NCBI GenBank assembly: GCA_027345905.1
Contig: DAIETC010000074.1
Location: 1-5,423, forward strand
Length of the DNA: 5,423 bases
Direction of reading: 5' to 3'
DNA from: Kineosporiaceae bacterium
GTDB lineage: Bacteria > Actinomycetota > Actinomycetes > Actinomycetales > Angustibacteraceae
The translations under genes were made by a program, and so were the position numbers. Positions 1 through 5,423 of this stretch are shown here, piece by piece. Numbering within the stretch: position 1 is the first letter of the stretch; every line of letters begins with the position of its first letter. Under the pieces are notes generated by a model, which saw nothing but the letters and a program-made list of their open reading frames with translations, did no database searches and was not told the origin of the DNA.

Positions 1-1625
1 CGGTAGGCGTAGCCCTGCTCGGCCAAGAACCGCTGGCGGTGCGCCGCGAAGTCGGCGTCGACGGTGTCGCGGGCGACCACCGTGTAGAAGCGGGCCGAGC
101 GCCGGTCGCCCTTGGGGCGCAGGACCCGTCCGAGGCGCTGCGCCTCTTCCTGTCGCGAGCCGAAACTGCCCGAGACCTGGATGGCGACGCTGGCCTCGGG
201 CAGGTCGATCGAGAAGTTCGCGACCTTGCTCACCACGAGCAGCCCGATCCGCCCGGTGCGAAACTCCTCGAACAGGCGTTGGCGTTCGGTGACCGTGGTG
301 TCCCCCTTGATCACCGGCGCGTCCAGCTGCTCGGACAGGTCGTCCAGCTGGTCGATGTACTGCCCGATGACCAGAGTCGGCTCACCGCGGTGGGTCTGGA
401 CCAGCTTGCGGACGACGGCCGTCTTCACCTCGCTGGTCGCGGCGATCCGGTAGCGGACGTCGGGTTCGGCGCTGGCGTAGGCCAGGCGTTCGTCGTCCGG
501 GAGGGTGACCCGAACCTCCACGCAGTCGGCGGGGGCGATGTAGCCCTGCGCCTCGATGTCCTTCCAGGGGGCGTCGTAGCGTTTGGGGCCGATCAGGCTG
601 AACACGTCGCCCTCGCGACCGTCCTCGCGCACCAAGGTCGCGGTCAGGCCCAGGCGCCGGCGGGCCTGCAGGTCGGCGGTCATCCGGAAGATCGGTGCCG
701 GCAGCAGGTGCACCTCGTCGTAGACGATCAGGCCCCAGTCGCGTGCGTCCAGCAGCTCCAGGTGGGGGTAGGCGCCCTTGCGGCGCAGCGTGAGGACCTG
801 GTAGGTGGCGATGGTGACCGGACGTACCTGCTTGCGGGCCCCGGAGTACTCGCCGATCTCGTCCGCCGTGAGCGAGGTTCGGGTGATCAGCTCCTCGCGC
901 CACTGGCGGGCCGCGACCGTATTGGTCACCAGGATCAGCGTGGTGGCCTTGGCGCGAGCCATTGCGCCAGCGCCCACCAGGGTCTTGCCGGCTCCGCACG
1001 GCAGGACGACCACCCCGGACCCGCCGTGCCAGAACCCGTCGATCGCCTCGTTCTGGTACGGGCGAAGCGTCCAGGTGCGCTCATCCAGCTCGATCGGGTG
1101 CGCTTCCCCGTCCACGTAGCCGGCGAGGTCTTCGGCCGGCCAGCCGAGCTTGAGCAGCACCTGCTTGAGGTGGCCGCGCTCGCTGGGGTGCACCAGGACG
1201 GTGTCGGCGTCCAGGCGGGCGCCGACCAGCGGCTGCACCTTCTTGCTGCGCAGGACCTCCTCAAGCACGGGCAGGTCGCCGCTTCGTAGCACCAGGCCGT
1301 GCACGGGGTGCTTGAGCAGGCTCAGCCGCCCGTAGCGGTCCATCGTCTCGGCCAGGTCGACGAGCAGCGCGTGCGGCACCGGGTAGCGGGAGTAGCGCAG
1401 CAGCGTGTCGACGACCTGTTCGGCGTCGTGCCCGGCGGCGCGGGCGTTCCACAGCCCCAGTGGCGTCAGGCGGTAGGTGTGCATGTGCTCGGGTGCGCGC
1501 TCGAGCTCGGCGAACGGCGCGATCGCCCGGCGGCACTCACCCGCTTGGCCGTGGTCGGCCTCGAGCAGCAGCGTCTTGTCGCTCTGCACGATGAGCGGAC
1601 CAGCCGGTCCAGCCGGTGAGGTCAT
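1..1625 (-). CDS. xpb: XPB-type DNA repair helicase (3'-5' SF2 ATPase), C-terminal end cut by window edge
   Basis: ATP-dependent 3'-5' DNA helicase of superfamily 2, the bacterial counterpart of the TFIIH/NER helicase XPB; the M. tuberculosis homologue Rv0861c unwinds DNA in vitro. The 541 visible residues carry the full motif set: N-terminal XPB accessory domain (about 10-110), a damage-recognition-like stretch (about 115-175), the LRPYQ motif (187-191), Walker A GAGKT (211-215, Lys214), the DEVH box (303-306), motif III TAT (328-330), the XPB-specific RED motif (333-335) and motif VI QRLGRVLRPK (496-505). Family members are about 540-550 aa, so only a few C-terminal residues lie outside the window. 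The ATG at 1625 is preceded by GAGGA only 4 nt away and gives the usual N-terminus leading into PLIVQSDKT. It is 19 bp downstream of a small membrane-protein gene, probably cotranscribed. No catalytic residue is missing. Family assignment is very secure; its role in the cell is not clearly established in bacteria. Confidence 0.97.
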   Translation of the reverse strand, partial: MTSPAGPAGPLIVQSDKTLLLEADHGQAGECRRAIAPFAELERAPEHMHTYRLTPLGLWNARAAGHDAEQVVDTLLRYSRYPVPHALLVDLAETMDRYGRLSLLKHPVHGLVLRSGDLPVLEEVLRSKKVQPLVGARLDADTVLVHPSERGHLKQVLLKLGWPAEDLAGYVDGEAHPIELDERTWTLRPYQNEAIDGFWHGGSGVVVLPCGAGKTLVGAGAMARAKATTLILVTNTVAARQWREELITRTSLTADEIGEYSGARKQVRPVTIATYQVLTLRRKGAYPHLELLDARDWGLIVYDEVHLLPAPIFRMTADLQARRRLGLTATLVREDGREGDVFSLIGPKRYDAPWKDIEAQGYIAPADCVEVRVTLPDDERLAYASAEPDVRYRIAATSEVKTAVVRKLVQTHRGEPTLVIGQYIDQLDDLSEQLDAPVIKGDTTVTERQRLFEEFRTGRIGLLVVSKVANFSIDLPEASVAIQVSGSFGSRQEEAQRLGRVLRPKGDRRSARFYTVVARDTVDADFAAHRQRFLAEQGYAY

Positions 1626-1644
1626 GGCGTCCTCGCGAGCGGGC

Positions 1645-2076
1645 TCAGGCCCGCCAGCCCGGGTAGCCCGAGCCTGAGGAGAAGCCGCCGCTTTGCGCCA
1701 GCATGACCACGAAGATCACCGCGGCGATGACGACGAGCACCCCCAGGATCAGACCGGCGAAGAACCAGATCTTGGACACCCGGATCTTGCGCCGCGCGTC
1801 GATCGGGTCCAGGTCGGCCCGTCCCAGGGCCAGGGCCGCGTAGATGGCGCCGACGATTCCCGGCAGGTTGGCCAGGATCACCACCGAGACGATGTTCAGG
1901 ATCAGCCACAAGGTGGCCGAGCTGCGCGCCTGCGCGCTGAGCGGGTTCGGCGCGTAGCCGCCTGTTCCCGGGGGTGGCCCGTACGCCGGCGGGGGCTGGG
2001 CCGCGGACCCGTACGTCGCCGCAGGCTGTGGCGGTGACGTCCACGGGTTCGGCTCGGTGGGACGGTCCTGGCTCAC
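1645..2076 (-). CDS. Proline-rich two-helix membrane protein, DUF4190/CD225 (dispanin)-like
   Basis: A 143-aa protein starting at GTG (2076), chosen because AAAGGA lies 7 nt upstream. Residues 1-50 are a Pro/Gly/Tyr/Ala-rich, probably disordered cytoplasmic tail with repeated PPP and YG elements. Two hydrophobic helices follow at about 55-85 and 103-127, joined by a short polar loop rich in Asp, Arg and Lys (86-102). The tail ends in a Ser/Gly-rich stretch. The layout, and the motif LPGIVGAIYAALALG before a polar loop containing DARRK, resembles small actinobacterial DUF4190 or CD225/dispanin-like proteins, which have a proline-rich N-terminus and a helical hairpin. No enzymatic motif is visible and no function can be assigned; an adaptor or membrane-associated role is only a guess. 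The gene is 43 bp after the 807-aa gene and 19 bp before xpb, so it sits inside the presumed repair operon. The coding call is secure, the family name moderately so. Confidence 0.85.
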   Translation of the reverse strand: MSQDRPTEPNPWTSPPQPAATYGSAAQPPPAYGPPPGTGGYAPNPLSAQARSSATLWLILNIVSVVILANLPGIVGAIYAALALGRADLDPIDARRKIRVSKIWFFAGLILGVLVVIAAVIFVVMLAQSGGFSSGSGYPGWRA

Positions 2077-2083
2077 GACGGGG

Positions 2084-2089
2084 TCCTTT
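2084..2089 (-). promoter_or_regulatory. Ribosome binding site of the small membrane protein gene
   Basis: AAAGGA on the minus strand, 7 nt before the GTG at 2076. This is the best Shine-Dalgarno match in the window and is what fixes the GTG start of the 143-aa gene. Confidence 0.7.
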
Positions 2090-2108
2090 GCTCAGGGTCA
2101 AGGTGCCC

Positions 2109-2114
2109 AACCTA
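2109..2114 (-). promoter_or_regulatory. Candidate -10 element (TAGGTT) before the small membrane protein/xpb genes
   Basis: TAGGTT fits the actinobacterial TANNNT -10 consensus. It lies in the 43-bp gap, just after the stop of the 807-aa gene. A start site about 7 nt downstream would leave a leader of roughly 25 nt containing the AAAGGA site. No good -35 hexamer is seen; upstream at 8-bp spacing is GAGTCGGCC, which shares only its GTCGG core with the PafBC-type damage promoter motif. Such hexamers arise by chance, so this is tentative. Confidence 0.28.
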
Positions 2115-2119
2115 GCGCG

Positions 2120-4543
2120 TCAGGCCGACTCGTCGGCCCGGGTTACCGCGGTGACCCGGTGCACCGAGAAGGACCGCACGTGCTCGGTGCCGTGGTCGAA
2201 GACGGTGACCCGGCCGCCCTCGACGCTCAACGGTTCCACGACCCGGCGCTCCACGTGCCCGGACGCGTCCGCGTACCCGATCCACACCCGTTCGCGGGCC
2301 GCGGCGGCGGCCCGCAACGTGGCCAGGGTCAGTGCCGGGTCGGTGGCCGTCAGCGCCGGCCCGGGGCCGCGTGCCGAGCGCGCCAGCTGCTGGTCGTACG
2401 ACAGCTGACCGGCGCGCAACATCCGCACCACCGCCTCGAGCAGTCCCTGGGACGGCGCGAGCTGGCCCCAGCTGGTGGGCTGCGGCGGTTGGCGCGGCGG
2501 CGTACGCCGGGAGTCGGGCCGGCGCACCACGACGACTCCGTCCGCCGACTCCGCGACTGGGGCCCGGCCGGCCTGGCGCAGTACCGACAGGACGGTTGCC
2601 GGTTCGGCCTGGGCCACCAGGACGGTCGGGGCCAGCCTGCGCAGCCGCAACGCAGCGACCCGCCGCTCGGCCAGCAGCTCGCCGATCAGCGACTCGTCGT
2701 CGCTTCGGATGTAGGCACCGGCCGCTGCGACCCGCAGCTGCCCGTGCCGGCGCGCCACGTCGTGCACGAGGTAGTCCAGTGGCTGCGGCACGGGCGTGCG
2801 GCTGCGCGCCGCGAGCAGCTCGAGCAGCTCGTGCGCCGACCAGCCGGCGTCCAGCGCCCGACGCACGCTGAGCGGGCTGAACCGGTAGACGGTCGCGCCG
2901 CCCCGAGACTCCACGTCGGCGCTCAGTGCCATCGCCCGGGCCAGCACCGGCTCGAGCTGGCCCGGCGCGACGGCGGTCAGGTCGGCCTGCAGCAGGACGT
3001 GGTCGACCGGCTCGGGCAGCAGAGCGCCCATCGCGTCCGCCACTGGGTCCGGCCCGGCCGGCCCGGCTGGCTCCGGCTCAAAGACCCGCGCTGCATGCAG
3101 GGCCCGGCCGGGCGTCGACAGGGCGCCACGCCCCGTGACGCCCAGCAGCTCGGCTTCGGCCAGCGTCCAGGTCACCAGCTCGTCGACCAGGGCCCCGGCC
3201 TGGCGAGGGCGCTGCCAGTGCAGCCGGCCCAGCAGCGAGTGCGGCTGCGGCGCCAGGCCCGCGCCGACGTCCGCGAGCTCACGCAACACGTCCACGCGGA
3301 CGACGCGGGCCAGGGGCCGCTCGATGTCCGCGGACAGGGCGGCGCGTACCGCACCCTTGGGGTCGCGAGTGCCCACCAGGCCAGGAGCGCGGGTGCAGCC
3401 GAGCCAGGCCCGGGCGAGCACCGCCCAGCGGGGCGCCGGCGAGAGGTTCTGCCACTGCTCGCTCGCGGGTGTCGGTGCCCAGACCGGCTGCGCCTGGCCG
3501 TCGTCCGCGATCAGACCGCCGACGTAGGCGAGCTCGACGACTCGGGCGGCGGTGGGTTCGTCGACCTGCAAGCCCGCGGCCGTACGCCGTAGCTCGCGCA
3601 CGCCCAGTCCGCCCGAGCGCAGGACGGGCGGCGGCGTAAGGCCCCAGGACTGCAACAGCTCTTCGACCAGACGCAGCAGCTCGGCGCCCGCCACGCCCGC
3701 GGCCGCGTCGACACTGCTCGGCTCGTGGGAGACCGCCTCGACGGCAGGGGCGGCGGTGCTCGGCTCGGCGTGCAGCCGCCCCCCGCGCAGCGCCAGGGCG
3801 ACCTCCTTGGGCAGGACGACGTGCTCGGCGTCCGCCACGCCCAGCAGTCCCCGCGCCAGCAGCCACTCGACGGCGGTGCTGGCGCTCTGGCGGTCGACTG
3901 CCCGGTCGGCGCGCGGCAGCGCGCCCACGGGGGACCGCCAGGTGAGCTGCTCGAGGACGGCGCGCGACTGCGGCGGCGCGTCTTGGAGCAGGTCGGCGAT
4001 CACGGCGGGATCGCTCAGGTGCGCGGCGACCTGGGCGAGCGGGTCGCAGGCGGCGGCGTGCGGGTGGTCGAGCTGCAGGCCAAGGTCGCGGGCCAGGGCG
4101 AGGACAGCGGCGAGGTCGCGTTTGCCGAGCAGCTCGGCGACGGGCGGCCCGAGCCCGGCCGGGTGGGGGCCGAGGTTGTCGCGCACGGCCCGGGCCAGGC
4201 GCAGGTCGCAGTCTGGTCCCCACACCAGGGCCAGGTCACGCAGGAGTCCGATCGTGCAGGCCTTGGGGCGGACGCCGAGCAGCTGGGCGACCTCGGCGCG
4301 CGAGGCGGGCTCGGGCAGCACGGCCAGCGCTTCCAAGCAGTGCAGCCCGAGAGTGTCGAGCCGGTCCAGGGCCCGCTGCACGCTGGCTCGGGTCGTTGCT
4401 CGCGCGGCCAGCGAGGTCAGGTCGCTGGGCACGGGCGTGGCCAGGTCGGGACGCGCCTGCAGCAGGGCGACGAGCTGGGCGTCGCTTCGGGCACGCAGGT
4501 CGTCGGCGAGGCTGCGCGCGGCGCTCGCCGCTGGTGCCGACAT
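2120..4543 (-). CDS. XPB-associated protein with XPB N-terminal-like domain and C-terminal WYL-like domain (Rv0862c-like)
   Basis: An 807-aa protein of the actinobacterial 'helicase-associated/helicase C-terminal domain' type found beside XPB (compare M. tuberculosis Rv0862c, about 750 aa). There is no Walker A, DExH or motif VI, so it is not itself a helicase. Visible parts: an N-terminal helical segment (about 12-90, LADDLRARSDAQLVALL then a TPVPSDL turn); a helix-turn-helix or winged-helix-like stretch (about 308-350, around LGVRELRR); an Ala/Pro-rich linker (about 490-510); a domain (about 513-665) matching the XPB N-terminal domain in motif order; a Pro/Arg-rich linker (about 670-690); and a WYL-like end (about 735-805) with WIGY (754-757), RRVVEPL (766-772), VFDH (781-784) and RSFSVHR (790-796). 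The ATG at 4543 is chosen because the family's conserved N-terminus starts just after it. The open frame runs on to 4669, but that extension is Arg-rich and overlaps the previous gene. Likely a partner or regulator of XPB; this is inference from domains and neighbourhood. Confidence 0.92.
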   Translation of the reverse strand: MSAPAASAARSLADDLRARSDAQLVALLQARPDLATPVPSDLTSLAARATTRASVQRALDRLDTLGLHCLEALAVLPEPASRAEVAQLLGVRPKACTIGLLRDLALVWGPDCDLRLARAVRDNLGPHPAGLGPPVAELLGKRDLAAVLALARDLGLQLDHPHAAACDPLAQVAAHLSDPAVIADLLQDAPPQSRAVLEQLTWRSPVGALPRADRAVDRQSASTAVEWLLARGLLGVADAEHVVLPKEVALALRGGRLHAEPSTAAPAVEAVSHEPSSVDAAAGVAGAELLRLVEELLQSWGLTPPPVLRSGGLGVRELRRTAAGLQVDEPTAARVVELAYVGGLIADDGQAQPVWAPTPASEQWQNLSPAPRWAVLARAWLGCTRAPGLVGTRDPKGAVRAALSADIERPLARVVRVDVLRELADVGAGLAPQPHSLLGRLHWQRPRQAGALVDELVTWTLAEAELLGVTGRGALSTPGRALHAARVFEPEPAGPAGPDPVADAMGALLPEPVDHVLLQADLTAVAPGQLEPVLARAMALSADVESRGGATVYRFSPLSVRRALDAGWSAHELLELLAARSRTPVPQPLDYLVHDVARRHGQLRVAAAGAYIRSDDESLIGELLAERRVAALRLRRLAPTVLVAQAEPATVLSVLRQAGRAPVAESADGVVVVRRPDSRRTPPRQPPQPTSWGQLAPSQGLLEAVVRMLRAGQLSYDQQLARSARGPGPALTATDPALTLATLRAAAAARERVWIGYADASGHVERRVVEPLSVEGGRVTVFDHGTEHVRSFSVHRVTAVTRADESA

Positions 4544-4550
4544 GGTCCTC

Positions 4551-4556
4551 ACGATA
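4551..4556 (-). promoter_or_regulatory. Candidate -10 element (TATCGT), possibly for a leaderless transcript
   Basis: TATCGT matches TANNNT and ends 7 nt before the A of the ATG at 4543. This is the spacing typical of leaderless actinobacterial transcripts that begin at the start codon. The GAGGACC between them would be too close to the ATG for an ordinary ribosome binding site. No clear -35 box is visible. It lies in the 28-bp gap after the pentapeptide gene. Confidence 0.35.
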
Positions 4557-4571
4557 GGCGCGCTGCTCGGT

Positions 4572-5174
4572 TCACGGTTCGACGACCGCCCCGAGCGCCT
4601 GGGCCAACGTCGCCGCCTGCGCCAGGTCGATCTTGGCTGCGGCCCAGCGCGGCCCGTTCGGGTCGACACCGTGCAAGGCCGTTCCGCGAAGGTCGGCGCG
4701 GGCGAGGCGGGTGGCGCGCAGGTCGGCGTTGGACAGGTCGCAGCCGGTCAAGGTGGCGTCGGACAGGTCGGCTTCGGACAGGTCGGCCTCGATCAGCCGG
4801 GCCCCGGACATGTCGAGCCTGCGCAGGTCCTCGCCGCGCAGTGACACGAACGACCAGTTGCCACCGCGCACGAGCAGCGGACGCAGCGAGCAGCGGCGAA
4901 ACCGGGTGCCGACGAGCTTGCAGCCGTGTAGCTGCGCGTCGAAGAACGAGCAGCCGATCAGCTCGCAGCCCACGAAGGCGCTGCCCTGGTGGTGTGAGCC
5001 GCCCAGCTGGACGTCGGTGAACCGGCAGCGCTCGAAGGTGACCCCCGAGGTAGTGATCTCGCCCAGGTCGCACGAGCTGAACGTGCAGTCGGTGAACCGG
5101 TCGCCGGCCAGGTGGCGCCCCTGCCAGTCCTGGCCGCTGAACGTCTCGCCGGTGACATCGAGGGCGGCGGTCAT
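4572..5174 (-). CDS. Pentapeptide-repeat protein, right-handed quadrilateral beta-helix (Qnr/MfpA-like fold class)
   Basis: A 200-aa cytosolic-looking protein, similar in length to MfpA (183 aa) and Qnr (about 218 aa). A hydrophobic or aromatic centre residue recurs every fifth position from Phe27 to Leu167 without a register shift (29 positions; main exceptions Thr42 and His62). That predicts about seven beta-helix coils with no inserted loops. The N-terminal half is Phe- and Cys-rich; the C-terminal half (about 127-165) is classic A(D/N)LXX. Residues 172-200 (ending AQALGAVVEP) look helical, like the C-terminal dimerisation element of Qnr/MfpA. Known members of this fold mimic DNA and bind gyrase, but many have no known target, so gyrase protection is only a possibility here. 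The ATG at 5174 overlaps the stop of the upstream membrane-protein gene as ATGA. No strong Shine-Dalgarno is visible, so translational coupling is likely. An in-frame extension to 5366 overlaps that upstream gene entirely and is rejected. Confidence 0.93.
   Translation of the reverse strand: MTAALDVTGETFSGQDWQGRHLAGDRFTDCTFSSCDLGEITTSGVTFERCRFTDVQLGGSHHQGSAFVGCELIGCSFFDAQLHGCKLVGTRFRRCSLRPLLVRGGNWSFVSLRGEDLRRLDMSGARLIEADLSEADLSDATLTGCDLSNADLRATRLARADLRGTALHGVDPNGPRWAAAKIDLAQAATLAQALGAVVEP
4759..4788 (-). repeat. Tandem 15-bp duplication encoding EADLS-EADLS
   Basis: Two adjacent 15-bp units (4759-4773 and 4774-4788) are identical at 14 of 15 bases and encode consecutive copies of the pentapeptide EADLS (residues 129-138) within the pentapeptide-repeat gene. 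The unit length equals exactly one structural repeat, so the copy number can change without breaking the frame or the beta-helix register. Confidence 0.8.
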
Positions 5175-5423
5175 AGCGGCCGTCGACGTCCCAGCGCGAG
5201 CCCCGCGCACCAGGCGAGGAGCACCGTCGTGAACGCCTTCTCGGCATACCCCGCCCACGCACCGCCCGAGCGCAGCTGCACCAGGAACCAGCCCGTGTGC
5301 GGCACGGCCACCCCAAGGGCGAGGGCGGCGGACCCGCGCAGCCAACGCGGCAGGCTGCGGCTGCAAGCCCCCGCCAGCACCGCCAGGTGCAGCCCGCCGA
5401 AGGCCGCGGTGGCCGCGAGCGTG
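5171..5423 (-). CDS. C-terminal part of a multi-pass membrane protein of unknown function (5' end beyond window)
   Basis: The frame stays open from the TGA at 5171-5173 to the right edge, giving 83 residues of the C-terminal part. At least three hydrophobic segments are visible, at window residues about 1-18 (TLAATAAFGGLHLAVLAG), 29-49 (GSAALALGVAVPHTGWFLV) and 62-79 (AFTTVLLAWCAGLALG). The protein ends in a positively charged GRRRPL tail, which suggests a cytoplasmic C-terminus. A GTG at 5380 could serve as an internal start, but the frame and hydrophobic character continue upstream of it, so the gene probably begins outside the window. The 4-bp ATGA overlap with the pentapeptide gene supports its reality and suggests coupled translation. 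The family is not recognised; the GYAEK...AW...R ending loosely recalls DUF998-type membrane proteins, but that is a weak visual similarity. Confidence 0.72.
   Translation of the reverse strand, partial: TLAATAAFGGLHLAVLAGACSRSLPRWLRGSAALALGVAVPHTGWFLVQLRSGGAWAGYAEKAFTTVLLAWCAGLALGRRRPL

Noticed and set aside
39..1289. Long plus-strand open frame opposite xpb
   Set aside because: It is a GC-rich antisense shadow of a helicase frame with complete catalytic motifs. Its product is low-complexity and resembles no known protein.
2077..2119. Possible terminator in the gap between the 807-aa gene and the small membrane gene
   Set aside because: No stable inverted repeat or T-run was found; the gap is better explained as leader and ribosome binding site.
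3060..3078. PAGPAGP linker before the shared domain in the 807-aa protein, also found at XPB residues 4-10
   Set aside because: It is tempting as extra evidence of common origin, but it is simple Pro/Ala/Gly low-complexity sequence that arises easily in GC-rich DNA.
4577..4582. GTTCGA, half of an actinobacterial LexA box
   Set aside because: No matching TCGAAC half lies at the required spacing, and the site is inside the end of the pentapeptide gene.
4544..4669. N-terminal extension of the 807-aa protein to an upstream ATG at 4669
   Set aside because: The extra 42 residues are Arg/Ser/Pro-rich and overlap the pentapeptide gene by about 98 bp. The conserved N-terminus begins just after the ATG at 4543.
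2057..5020. Several long plus-strand open frames (2057-3592, 3552-4844, 3725-5020) opposite the 807-aa and pentapeptide genes
   Set aside because: They are mirror frames produced by high third-position GC. The products are Arg/Gly/Gln/Ala-rich without recognisable domains, and the minus-strand proteins have clear family features.
5175..5366. N-terminal extension of the pentapeptide protein to 5366
   Set aside because: It overlaps the membrane-protein frame completely, is Arg/Gly-rich, and lacks any pentapeptide pattern. The ATG at 5174 forms a standard ATGA junction.

Overview
The window is very GC-rich and reads like the chromosome of a high-GC actinobacterium: GC-biased third positions, GTG starts, alanine/arginine-rich proteins, and an XPB helicase gene beside a gene resembling M. 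tuberculosis Rv0862c. The order or genus cannot be fixed from the sequence alone.

All five genes are on the minus strand, so the window runs right to left. At the right edge (5423 to 5171) is the C-terminal part of a multi-pass membrane protein. Its stop overlaps the start of a 200-aa pentapeptide-repeat protein (5174 to 4572) as ATGA. After 28 bp comes an 807-aa protein of the actinobacterial XPB-neighbour ('helicase-associated domain') type (4543 to 2120). After 43 bp follows a 143-aa proline-rich, two-helix membrane protein (2076 to 1645). After 19 bp comes the XPB-type DNA repair helicase (1625 to the left edge), which lacks only its last few residues. No intergenic gap exceeds 43 bp, no terminator-like hairpin was seen, and no tRNA, rRNA, mobile element or CRISPR array is present.

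The core is the pair formed by XPB (a 3'-5' SF2 helicase) and the 807-aa protein. The second protein has no helicase motifs. Its residues about 513-665 can be aligned by eye with the N-terminal accessory domain of XPB (about 10-165), so the neighbours share a domain. Its last ~70 residues look like a WYL domain, a fold known in other proteins to bind single-stranded nucleic acid or other ligands. I infer that it is an XPB partner, regulator or DNA sensor, which is untested here.

The close spacing suggests one operon. Weak TANNNT -10 candidates lie before the 807-aa gene (possibly leaderless) and before the small membrane gene, so internal promoters are possible. The pentapeptide protein belongs to the Qnr/MfpA-like fold class and shows an unbroken five-residue register over about 28 repeats. 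Its link to DNA repair is unproven.
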